The notes beneath the pieces were generated by a model. The model ran no database searches and was not told the origin of the DNA. It saw only the letters and a program-made list of their open reading frames with translations. Position numbers and translations under genes: made by a program. A stretch of 64,000 nt of DNA from Arthrobacter sp. N199823 (GTDB lineage: Bacteria > Actinomycetota > Actinomycetes > Actinomycetales > Micrococcaceae): positions 1 to 64,000 of the forward strand of contig NZ_PJIN01000005.1 of NCBI RefSeq assembly GCF_002929705.1, written 5' to 3'. Of this stretch, positions 44,465-53,500 are shown piece by piece; position 1 is the stretch's first letter, and the number at the start of each line of letters is the position of its first letter.

Positions 44465-47425
44465 GACCAGGGTTTGGCGCCTCGTCATGGGGAGCTTGCC
44501 CTTCGTGAACACCCAGGCTGCAGCCGCGCCGAAGAGCGGCACCAGGATAGCCAACGCCCCTAGTTGCAACCACGGGATCACGATGGGATACCCGCGCTGT
44601 TGCGAGAGCACCACGATGGTGGGGATGGCACCAGCGATGACGCCCAGCAGTGTTCCCAACAATGCTGTCATCAAGGTTTGGGACCCGGAGATGGCTTTGC
44701 GCAATTTAGTGTCCGCACCGACGCTGGCCAAGGTAGCGTGGTCGTTGCGGCCGTCGGCGAGCGCCAGACCTGCCGTAATCCCGGCCGCGCTGAGCGTGAT
44801 GAGTGCCCCGCCAATCACAATGAACCAGAGCATAGTGGCGATATTGGTGGGCGGGCCCGGCTCAAAGTAGATGTAGCCATATTCGCCCAGGATGGGCGCC
44901 ATTGCCGACTGTAGCTGGTCTTGCTCAGCGCCGGTCAGGGCTTTGGGGGCCGTGACCAGCAGCGCTTGGTCGCTAACGGGGAGCTTCATTGTTGCGGCGG
45001 CCTCCGGCGACAGCACACCAAAGTAGGCCAGGGCCTTCTCCGGGGCATCCACCACTGCGGGCAGGCTGTGCGAGGTGAGCGGTGTCAGTTGCTGGCGCAT
45101 GTACTGCGTGGTCGGATTGCTTGGATCGTACCCACCCCAATTCTCTTGGGCGCTGGGATCGTAGCTGATGACCTTAGCCGTGCCGTCCGCTTGCAGGTAC
45201 ACCTTGTTGCTGAGCACCATACCTCCGGCTGCCAGGGCCTCCTTGGCTTCTGCGCTTGGCTCGCGGTCCAACAGAGCTGCCAGTTCGACTTCGCCGCCCA
45301 CTACGAAGATGGGAAAGTTCATGCCGAAGTTGGAATTCGCCATGGCCCCAGTGCAGCGCCAGTCGCCAAGGTCCTTGGGTTTCCAGTCCAACGCGAGTTC
45401 GCAGCGGTTCTCCACGGGCTCTGCCACCGCCCACACAGGGCACACCGCGGGGTTGGCTATTTCCGCACCATTGTTTTCCGTCTGCTGCTGTTGCAGGTCC
45501 AGATCACATTGGCTGGTTCGGGGCATGCCCCGAACCAGCTGGGTGGTGATGCCGGGGCCCAGCGTGTCCTTCAGTAGCTCAGTGGCTGCGACGGGATCGA
45601 CGGTGACAAGTTCAGGCGTTTCACTCCGCATGCCGCCGCCACCCACGTCGACATAGTTGTAGTCAACTGTCTCCAGCTGTAACGCTGCCTGATTCAGGTT
45701 GGCCTGCCACTGGTGATTGTCGCTGGAGTCCTGCATGGTGCTGGCCGTACCCACCATGAGTGCACCGGAAAGCGTGGCCGCGGCCAGCACTGCAGCCACG
45801 GCGGGTACGGTGCGGCCCCTATTGCGTGCCGAATCCCTCGCGGCCAGACGTAACGGAACAGGCAGCCAACCGGTCTTCTTTGTGAGTAGCTCAATGAGTC
45901 GCCCGGTCATGAAGATGAAGGAGAACACCAGTGCCACGGCACCGGCAATAACCAGTCCTGCCAGCCAGGGCGCCCACAAGTACTGGCTCTCATTGCCACG
46001 TAGGGCAATCGTGGCCGCGCTGGAAGCAGCCATGCAGACTGCCGCCAGGATGAGCAGTCCCAAGCCGATACGGGTGCTCCACTTGGATGGGGTGTTTGCC
46101 GTGCGCCCTGATTTCAGGGCAGAAAGCGTGGCTTGCTTGGCCACGGCCTGCGCGGGAACCATGGCGGCCATCAGACCTGCTGCGACGCCCAACAGAATCA
46201 GTCCCAGGGCCGGCAACCACATTATGTGCAGCCCCGTGAAGAAGGCAAGCCCCTGGGACCGCACCACCAGCACCACGATGGCAGCGCCAACACTGCCCAA
46301 GATGGCTCCAATGGCTCCGCCAGCCAGTCCCAGCCACAAGCCGCTGGCCGTCACCGTGGCGCGGACCATGGAGCTTTCGGCGCCGGATGCCGCCAACAGG
46401 GCGAGGTCGCGCTGCTGCTTCCTGGCTCCGACGGCAAACGCGGCACCGGCCAAGAGGCCCACTTCCAAGAGGGCGAGTACGCCTATGAGCCCGCCCATGA
46501 GCAGCTTCTGAACGATGGTGGAATTGCGCCAGTCGTTCTGAAGCAGCTCGGCATCTGCACCCAGTTCTGCCTTGTTTGGCGGGTCTAGAATCAGGCTGCG
46601 CGAAGTCAGCATGACGCCCTGGGCATTGAAGGCCTTGGCGTCGGCCCAGCGCAGCGACTTGTCCCCCACTAAATAGAGCGTGGTCGGACCCAAACCTTGG
46701 GCAACAGCCTCAGGAAGTTGTTCCTTTTCCAGGAACAGGTAGGCCTCCCCGTCTCCCTGGTTCTCGGGGCGGATGGTGCCGGTGATGGCAAAGGTGCCGG
46801 CCGACGTCGTCAATTCATCGCCAAGGGCCAGGTCAAAGCGGTCTAGGAGTCCACGTGTTGCCAGTGCCTGATTGGTTGTGGCGGGAGCAGCACCGTCGAG
46901 CAGCGTGTATTTTCCCTTGAAGACGGGGTTCAGCACGTCCGTGACGGTAGTGGAAAGTTCAACTTGCGCCTTGCCCACGGGGGTACGGAGCGTGGTGGAC
47001 TGCCAGGGGACGCCCGTGAAGCCCGCGGGAATGGCGTTGGCCGGGGCGGTGGGCTCAAAGCGGGGATCGGGCTCGGCTGTGGATCCCATGCCGCCGTAGC
47101 CAACATCGCCGCCCACGGCTTGGACGGTAACGGCATTCTGCGCATGCAGGTCCGCAAGCCGGCCCTGCGTCTGGCCCAGCTCCATGGCGACGGATTCCGC
47201 CGGCGTGGCCTGCGTGCTCATGCCCGCGGTGGCTGCGAAGGACATGGCGAAAATGGGCAGCGCAATGAGCGCCACAATGAGTGCCGAGCGGCCCCTGTGG
47301 CGGCGAATGTCGCGCCACGCCATTTTCAGCGCCACCCGCAGCCGGTGCTGCCCGCCGCCCTTGACGGGGCTCAGGTCAAGGCCCACCTCAGTGGCCCATT
47401 CCGGCGAGCAGGACGGCGGGGTCAT
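44462..47425 (-). CDS. ABC transporter permease, MacB/FtsX type
   Basis: A 987-residue protein with an N-terminal membrane anchor after MAWRDIRRHRGRSA, a large extracytoplasmic region, and two FtsX-like permease domains. Helices cluster near residues 310-520 and in the last ~120 residues. With the ATPase at 47388 it forms a Type VII (MacB-like) ABC system, used for export or mechanotransmission, often of antimicrobial compounds. The start overlaps the ATPase gene by 38 bases. GTG 47386, just after the ATPase stop, is a reasonable alternative giving 974 residues. Confidence 0.85.
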   Translation of the reverse strand: MTPPSCSPEWATEVGLDLSPVKGGGQHRLRVALKMAWRDIRRHRGRSALIVALIALPIFAMSFAATAGMSTQATPAESVAMELGQTQGRLADLHAQNAVTVQAVGGDVGYGGMGSTAEPDPRFEPTAPANAIPAGFTGVPWQSTTLRTPVGKAQVELSTTVTDVLNPVFKGKYTLLDGAAPATTNQALATRGLLDRFDLALGDELTTSAGTFAITGTIRPENQGDGEAYLFLEKEQLPEAVAQGLGPTTLYLVGDKSLRWADAKAFNAQGVMLTSRSLILDPPNKAELGADAELLQNDWRNSTIVQKLLMGGLIGVLALLEVGLLAGAAFAVGARKQQRDLALLAASGAESSMVRATVTASGLWLGLAGGAIGAILGSVGAAIVVLVVRSQGLAFFTGLHIMWLPALGLILLGVAAGLMAAMVPAQAVAKQATLSALKSGRTANTPSKWSTRIGLGLLILAAVCMAASSAATIALRGNESQYLWAPWLAGLVIAGAVALVFSFIFMTGRLIELLTKKTGWLPVPLRLAARDSARNRGRTVPAVAAVLAAATLSGALMVGTASTMQDSSDNHQWQANLNQAALQLETVDYNYVDVGGGGMRSETPELVTVDPVAATELLKDTLGPGITTQLVRGMPRTSQCDLDLQQQQTENNGAEIANPAVCPVWAVAEPVENRCELALDWKPKDLGDWRCTGAMANSNFGMNFPIFVVGGEVELAALLDREPSAEAKEALAAGGMVLSNKVYLQADGTAKVISYDPSAQENWGGYDPSNPTTQYMRQQLTPLTSHSLPAVVDAPEKALAYFGVLSPEAAATMKLPVSDQALLVTAPKALTGAEQDQLQSAMAPILGEYGYIYFEPGPPTNIATMLWFIVIGGALITLSAAGITAGLALADGRNDHATLASVGADTKLRKAISGSQTLMTALLGTLLGVIAGAIPTIVVLSQQRGYPIVIPWLQLGALAILVPLFGAAAAWVFTKGKLPMTRRQTLV

Positions 47426-48113
47426 GCTGCGAGGCGGCCTCGTCCACGATCCGCCCGTCCTTCAGGAACACCACGCGATCGGCCCAGCCTGCGTGACGGG
47501 CCTCGTGGGTGACCATGACGACGGCGGCTCCGGCCTCGGCACGGTTGCGCAGCACCTCGAGGATGCCGTCACCGGTTGCAGAGTCCAACGCGCCCGTGGG
47601 CTCATCGGCCAGGATCAGGCGGCGTTGGCCCACGATGGCGCGGGCAATGGCCACGCGCTGTTGCTGGCCGCCGGACATTTGGTCCATGAAACGGTCGGCA
47701 AGGTCTTCGATGCCGACCAGGCGCAGGGCGTCCTTGGCCTGGCGCTTGGCCTTACGGGCAGGGGTCCCGTCCAGTTCGCGCGGCAGTGCCACGTTTTCCG
47801 AGGCTGTCAGTGTGGGGACCAGGTTGAAGTCCTGGAACACGTAGCCCACGGCACGGCGGCGCAGGCGGGCCAGCTCATTGATGCTTAGCCCGCCCAGCGG
47901 GGTGCCCTCGACGAACACCTCGCCGCTGGTGGCTTTGTCGAGCCCGCCGGCCAGCGTGAGCAGCGACGATTTGCCCGAGCCGGAGGGGCCCATGACGGCC
48001 ACAAATTCGCCAGCACTGATGGTCAGATTAACATTGCGCAATGCGGCAACGGACATGGCGCCTTCGCCGTACGTGCGGCTGACGCTGGCGAGTTGCAAGA
48101 TTTCGTTACTCAT
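47388..48113 (-). CDS. ABC transporter ATP-binding protein, LolD/MacB type
   Basis: A 241-residue ATPase: Walker A GPSGSGKSS, Q-loop YVFQDFNLVP, signature [14 protein letters not shown], Walker B LILADEPTGALD, H-loop VTHEARHA. It pairs with the FtsX-type permease. ATG 48113 overlaps the upstream padR stop (ATGA); the longer frame to 48287 is inside padR. The order padR-ATPase-permease suggests the regulator controls its own exporter. Confidence 0.92.
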   Translation of the reverse strand: MSNEILQLASVSRTYGEGAMSVAALRNVNLTISAGEFVAVMGPSGSGKSSLLTLAGGLDKATSGEVFVEGTPLGGLSINELARLRRRAVGYVFQDFNLVPTLTASENVALPRELDGTPARKAKRQAKDALRLVGIEDLADRFMDQMSGGQQQRVAIARAIVGQRRLILADEPTGALDSATGDGILEVLRNRAEAGAAVVMVTHEARHAGWADRVVFLKDGRIVDEAASQHDPAVLLAGMGH

Positions 48114-48751
48114 TTGCTGACCGCCTGGTCCGCCGGGGCAAACTTCTGGGATGGGGCGGCGACTGGCGCGGTAGTCATGCTTTTGGCAGCCGTTGCCGCT
48201 CGCTTGGCCATCCAGCCTTCGCAGTGGTCCAGCCACCGCAGCTCGGCCTCCGTGGTGAAAATCAGGGAATCCAACACCAGCAGCCACGCCGCGTCATTGG
48301 CGTCCCCGGCGCCGGGGTCACCGTTTAGTTGGGTGCCGGCGTTCGTTGCCGCGGCTCTGCGCTGGCGTGTGTAGTCCTGCAGCAGCTTCATCGAGGCCGA
48401 ACGTTGAGCCTGCACGACGGCGGAGACGTCAACATCCGCGAGGGTCAGGGCCAAAGCCAATTTGATGGCCAGCTCATTGCGGGGCGGATTCGTCGCGGCA
48501 ACAGGCTGGGCGAACCAGCTCATCACCTCGGCGCGCCCGGCGTCGGTGATGCTGTAGATCAGGTGACCTTCGCCGTCGTCCCCGTCTTTTTCCACCAGCG
48601 AATCCCGCTCCAAGCGGTCAAGGGTGGTGTAAACCTGTCCAATATTCAGCGGCCAGGTGGAGCCGGTGCGCTCCTCAAACTCGCCGCGCAGCTGATAGCC
48701 GTAGCGTGGGCTTTCCTGCAACAAGGCCAATAGCGAATGTTTGATGGACAT
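48110..48751 (-). CDS. PadR-family transcriptional regulator
   Basis: A 213-residue PadR regulator (s2-like, long). The N-terminal winged helix begins MSIKHSLLALLQESPRYGYQ and continues VYTTLDRLERDSLVE, with a C-terminal helical dimerisation region and a disordered Ala-rich tail. ATG 48751 follows AAGGAG. PadR proteins usually repress adjacent exporter genes and release on ligand binding. CATACATACCGCGTATG (48806-48822) upstream is a candidate operator. It is translationally coupled to the ABC ATPase. Confidence 0.9.
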   Translation of the reverse strand: MSIKHSLLALLQESPRYGYQLRGEFEERTGSTWPLNIGQVYTTLDRLERDSLVEKDGDDGEGHLIYSITDAGRAEVMSWFAQPVAATNPPRNELAIKLALALTLADVDVSAVVQAQRSASMKLLQDYTRQRRAAATNAGTQLNGDPGAGDANDAAWLLVLDSLIFTTEAELRWLDHCEGWMAKRAATAAKSMTTAPVAAPSQKFAPADQAVSK

Positions 48752-48805
48752 GGAGCGCTCCTTCAACTTGGCGCGAAGGCCCCCAATGAACCATCGCGAC
48801 AACGG

Positions 48806-48822
48806 CATACATACCGCGTATG
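48806..48822. promoter_or_regulatory. Candidate PadR operator (CATAC-N7-GTATG)
   Basis: A 5-bp inverted repeat with a 7-base centre, 55-70 bases upstream of the padR start and within AT-rich DNA. PadR operators are often ATAC/GTAT palindromes. No reliable -10/-35 was found around it. Confidence 0.4.
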
Positions 48823-48917
48823 GCAAATATAGCTACTGAGTATGGTGGTCGCAAGCCAATTGCGGAAAGTGGCTCAAAATGACGAAAACCCTGATTCTGA
48901 TGACACGCCCAAAACAC

Positions 48918-48970
48918 ATGAGGGAGCGTCGGCCAAAATACCCCAAACGCTGATGCAGCGTCCGGTGGAT
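48918..48970 (+). repeat. 32-bp repeat family, locus 3 (1.6 copies)
   Basis: Units start at 48918 (ATGAGGGAGCGTCGG, then AAAATACCCCAAACG) and 48950 (CTGATGCAGCGTCCGG). The array ends 17 bases from the minus-strand stop of the quinone oxidoreductase gene, as at the other two loci. Confidence 0.8.
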
Positions 48971-48987
48971 GGTGGAGGGACCTGTGC

Positions 48988-49971
48988 CTAGAGCGTCAGT
49001 AGCACCTTGCCGACATGCGCGCCCGAATCAAAGTATTCATGCGCGGCGGCGACTTGCTCCAGCGGGAACGTCTTGTCCACCATGGGCTTGATAGCGCCAC
49101 TGGCAATCAGGGGCCAGACGTGCTCGCGCACGCCTTCCATGATGGCGGTCTTTTCCTCAACCGGCCGGGCACGCAGCGTGGTGCCAATAATGGCCGCGCG
49201 TTTGGTGAGCAGCGCACCCAAGTTCAGTTCCGCCGTCGCACCTCCCTGTAAGCCAATGACCACTAAACGGCCATAGGTAGCCAAGGCAGCCACATTGCGG
49301 GCCAGATATTTGGCGCCGACGACGTCGAGAATCACGTTTGCGCCTTGACCCTCGGTAAATTCATTGACGCGATCCCCGAAGTCTTCGGTGCGGTAATTGA
49401 CGGCCGCGTCGGCTCCGAGGTAGCTGGTGAGCATGGCGACCTTCTCGTCGCTGCCGGCCGTGGCAATAACTCGTGCACCGGCCGCCTTGGCGAGCTGGAT
49501 GGCCATAGCCCCAATGCCGCCGGCGCCGCCGTGAATGAGCACCGTCTCGCCGGGCTGCAACTGCGCTGTCATGAACAGATTCGAGTGAACCGTGGCAGCA
49601 ACCTCAGGTAGCCCTGCGGCGGAAATCACATCAATTCCGTCTGGCAATGGCAGCACCTGACCCGCCGGAACACACACCTGAGCCGCATAACCGCCTCCTG
49701 TGAGCAAGGCCACAACTTTCTGGCCAACGCTGAACGGCTTAGTCACGTTCGTGCCAAAAGCGGCAATCCGACCCGACACTTCCAAGCCCAAAATAGGAGA
49801 GGCTCCGGGTGGCGGCGGGTAGAAACCACGGCGCTGCTGCACGTCAGCGCGGTTGATTCCCGCGGCAATCACGTCAATAAGCACCTCACCCGGGCCCGGC
49901 TGCGGCGCAGGGACCTCGGATATGACCAGAACCTCCGGCCCGCCGGTTCCCGTTGTAACAATCGCCTTCAT
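48988..49971 (-). CDS. NAD(P)H:quinone oxidoreductase, zinc-independent MDR family
   Basis: A 327-residue medium-chain dehydrogenase/reductase of the zeta-crystallin/PIG3 type. The Rossmann motif is HGGAGGIGAMAIQLAKAAGA, and the N-terminal signature AAGINRADVQQRRGFYPPPP is present. Zinc-ligand cysteines are absent. I chose ATG 49971, which lies 6 bases after GGAGAAGG, over in-frame starts at 49983 and 50022. Likely reduces quinones or other enones with NADPH. It stands alone. Confidence 0.88.
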   Translation of the reverse strand: MKAIVTTGTGGPEVLVISEVPAPQPGPGEVLIDVIAAGINRADVQQRRGFYPPPPGASPILGLEVSGRIAAFGTNVTKPFSVGQKVVALLTGGGYAAQVCVPAGQVLPLPDGIDVISAAGLPEVAATVHSNLFMTAQLQPGETVLIHGGAGGIGAMAIQLAKAAGARVIATAGSDEKVAMLTSYLGADAAVNYRTEDFGDRVNEFTEGQGANVILDVVGAKYLARNVAALATYGRLVVIGLQGGATAELNLGALLTKRAAIIGTTLRARPVEEKTAIMEGVREHVWPLIASGAIKPMVDKTFPLEQVAAAHEYFDSGAHVGKVLLTL

Positions 49972-50067
49972 AACCTTCTCCATTGCCGTTTTCACCCTGC
50001 GAATCTTCAAGAGGGCCGCCACTCATTTTGGTGGCATGGCCCTGCCTATGAAACACTACTAGGGTAA

Positions 50068-50155
50068 GGAAGGTTGTCCGAGCGGCCGATGGAGCTGGTC
50101 TTGAAAACCAGTGTGCGGTAACCCCGTACCGCGAGTTCGAATCTCGCACCTTCCG
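50068..50155 (+). tRNA. tRNA-Ser (anticodon TGA)
   Basis: Acceptor GGAAGGT/ACCTTCC, anticodon arm CTGGT-CTTGAAA-ACCAG, a long variable arm (GTGCGGTAACCCCGTACCGC) and T-arm GAGTTCGAATCTC. 88 nt, CCA not encoded. Confidence 0.97.
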
Positions 50156-50161
50156 CGCTAG

Positions 50162-50200
50162 AAGAGGGAAGTAATCTCATCACGAGATTGCTTCCCTCTT
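50162..50200 (+). terminator. Hairpin after tRNA-Ser(TGA)
   Basis: AAGAGGGAAGTAATCTC (50162-50178) pairs with 50184-50200 (one mismatch) around ATCAC. TTGCGTTTCCC follows. Confidence 0.75.
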
Positions 50201-50448
50201 GCGTTTCCCGGGCTTTCCGGCTTCCAGGTAGCCTGGCGTGGCCAAACTGTGGCGGCGGAATGAATTCCAGTGCCGCGCAGCGACCTCCGACGTGGACTTC
50301 CAGTCCCGCGGCCGTCGAATGCCCTCTCCACGGACAAAAGCACTAATTCGAACAGTGACGCAGCCCACATGAGGCCCTTGTGAACGTAATGGAACATTTT
50401 CCAAAGTCACTGAACAGGGCCTGTGAGTTTACTTGACCGACTCGACCC

Positions 50449-50466
50449 GTTCATGAATGATTCACA
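50449..50466 (+). promoter_or_regulatory. Possible PHO box upstream of the nuclease/5'-nucleotidase
   Basis: GTTCATG, AATG, ATTCACA keep the 11-base period of a PHO box with 5 of 7 matches in each half. Compare GTTCAAC-TAAC-GTTCACC at 21849. It lies ~130 bases upstream of the start at 50596. The rest of 50201-50595 shows no gene. Confidence 0.4.
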
Positions 50467-50595
50467 TCTATGCGCTTGGCTCAATAGCGTTCCCTTATTT
50501 CTGTCCGTGGAGTGCCTTGTGCCGTTCTCGGAGCAGCTTACGGGCGATCATCACTCAAGGCACAACGGCGTGCCACCCTTTCGAGAGTTGGAGAC

Positions 50596-53500
50596 ATGAC
50601 GAGCAACAACTTCTACAAGGCAGGACTCGGGGCCGCCTTGGCCCTTGGGCTCGCCGTTGCACCGCTGGCGATCTCGCCCGCGCTGGCCAACGACGGACCC
50701 AACCCGACAGAAACCACGGCCGCTGCAAGCACTGAAGTAGCCGTAGATCAAAGCCCGACGGCGGATCCCTCACCGGATCTCGCAGCGACATCCTCCGCAG
50801 ATACACCACCGGCCACTGTCCCTGCAGATGCCGCTTTGAAAGCAGCACCTGCTGCTCCTCTGGCAGCCGCTCCGGCACCGGCGAACGTCATCATCAACGA
50901 GGCCTATGTCAACGGCGGCAGCGCTAACGCCACCTACAAGAATAAGTTTGTGGAGTTGTACAACCCCACAGCTGCGGACATCAACCTCACCGGCTGGTCA
51001 CTGCAGTACCGCTCCGCGACCGGCGCGGTTGCACCTACGGGCGTGACGACGCTTTCCGGAACCATCAAGGCCAACGACTACTACTTGGTCAAGGGCAACT
51101 CCAACGGTGACACAGGCCTTGAATTACCTGCCACCGACACGGATTCCAGCGGCTTTTCTTTTGCTGGCGGTGGCGGCACGCTCATCCTCTCTGACCAGGC
51201 CGCCAAGCTGCCGGCAAACTTGGCCACGGGCTCGCTCACTGGCACGGCCGGTGTCGTTGACCTTCTGGGTTACGGCACCTCCAACACTTTTGAGACAGCC
51301 GTGTCCTCGGCCGCTTCCGTCACCAGCTCCCTGAACCGCAGCAACTTCGCGGACACAGACAACAACTCTGCAGACTTCACCACTGCTGCTCCCACCCCCA
51401 CCGGCACCAAGGGCGCAGGCGAGCCCCCGGCACCGCCGGAAGATGCCGGTACCAAGACCATCGCGGAGATCCAGGGTGAGGGTGCCAAGAGCCCCCTCGA
51501 AGGGTCCACCGTGACCACCAAGGGCAAGGTCACCGCGGCCTACCCCACCGGCGGATTTAACGGCTACTTTATCCAGACCCCCGGGACCGGTGGCGATCTG
51601 GACATGGCAACTCACAAAGCCTCCGATGGCATCTTCGTCTACTCACCGGCGACCGTGGACAGCGTCAAGATTGGCGATTACGTTCAGGTCAAGGGACTCG
51701 TCAAGGAATTTGGCGGCGCCACCGGCAGTACCACTACCGAGATCGACGTCGCCGCAGGTGGAATGACCAAACTGGACGAGGCCGCGGTAGAGGTCAAGGC
51801 CGCCGTCGTCAGCGTTCCGGCAGCCTCGGCAGCCCGCGAAACGCTTGAAGGCATGCTCGTTGCCCCGCAGGGCAAATTCACCATCACTGACAACTACTCG
51901 CTGAACAACTATGGCGAGGTTGGCCTGGCCGTTGGCGAGAAGACGCTGGTGCAGCCCACCGCCGTGGGCAAGATTGGCTCCGCCGCGCACACCGCCCAGG
52001 TGGCTGAGAATGCAGCAAAGGGCATCAAGCTCGACGACGGCGCCAGCACCAACTTCCTCAACGCCGCCGGATCCTCCGTGCCGCTGCCGTGGCTGAGCGC
52101 CGCCACCCCGATGCGGCTGGGGTCCACGTCCGAATTTATTGCACCCGTCATTTTTGACGACCGCAACAACGCCTACAAGTTCCAGCCGTTGGAGGCACTC
52201 ACGCCCACCAACGCAGGCACCGTGCAGCCAATAGCTTTCGGCAACAACCGTGTCGCAGCACCCAAGAATGTGGGTGGCAGCCTGAAAGTTGCCTCGTTCA
52301 ACGTGCAGAACTACTTCACGCAGACCGGCGACATGAACAACTCCTGCCAGTTCTACAACGACCGCGAGGGCAACCCGATCGCCGTGCGAACAGGCTGTGA
52401 CCAGCGCGGGGCTGCTAACGCCGAGAACCTCAAGCGTCAGCAGGACAAGATCGTGGCAGGCATCAACGCCTCCGGTGCCGACGTCCTCTCGCTGGAGGAA
52501 GTGGAGAACTCCGCCAAGTTCGGCAAGGACCGCGACGCAGCACTGGCCACCCTGGTGGCAGCGCTCAACGTTGGCGCCCCCGGGACCTGGGACTATGTCC
52601 GCTCCCCCGAGGCACGTCCCGCCATTGCCGTTGAAGACGTGATCCGCACGGCGTACATCTTCAAGAAGAAGGTGGCCGCACCTGTGGGCGATTCAGTCAT
52701 CTTGGATGACCCCGCCTTTACAGGTATTGCTCGCCAGCCGTTGGCGCAGTCGTTCAAGGTGGCCGGAACTCCGGACTCCACCAAGGTGCTGTTGATCGTC
52801 AACCACTTCAAGTCCAAGGGCTCGGCCGCAACGCCGGGCGACACCGATCAGGGGCAGGGCAACTCGAACTTGGCCCGCACGGCCCAGGCCAAGGCGCTGG
52901 TCAAGTTCTCAACGGAGCAGCAGGCAGCGCAGGGCACCGACAAGGTGCTGCTCATGGGCGACTTCAACGCTTACACCTATGAAGACCCCATGATCGTCAT
53001 GACCGACGCCGGCTATGTGGATCAGGGCGCCAAGACCGGCAAGCACTCCTACGCGTTCGGCGGACTGGTCGGTTCCTTGGACCATATTTTGGCCTCGCCC
53101 GCCGCGGAGTCCATGGTCAGCGGTGCTGACATTTGGAACATCAACTCGGCCGAGTCCATTGCCATGGGCTACAGCCGCTACAACTACAACGTCACGAACT
53201 TCTACGACGCCTCCGCCTTCTCAGCTTCCGACCACGACCCTGTGGTGGTCGGACTGAACTTGGATGTGGCCCCCGAGAACACCAAGGAGGTCAACCTCCT
53301 GAACATCAATGATTTCCACGGCCGCATCGACGCCAATACGGTGAAGTTTGCCGGCACGGTGGAACAGCTCCGTGGCGCCTCGGGCGCTGGCAAGACAGCG
53401 TTCCTGTCCGCAGGCGACAACATCGGCGCCAGTCTGTTCGCCTCGGCGTCCCAGGACGACCAGCCCACCATTGAGGTGCTGAACGCGCTGGAACTGCAGG

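Noticed and set aside
50158-50595. Short frames between tRNA-Ser and the nucleotidase gene
   Set aside because: They overlap a hairpin and lack ribosome-binding sites and protein-like composition; treated as intergenic.
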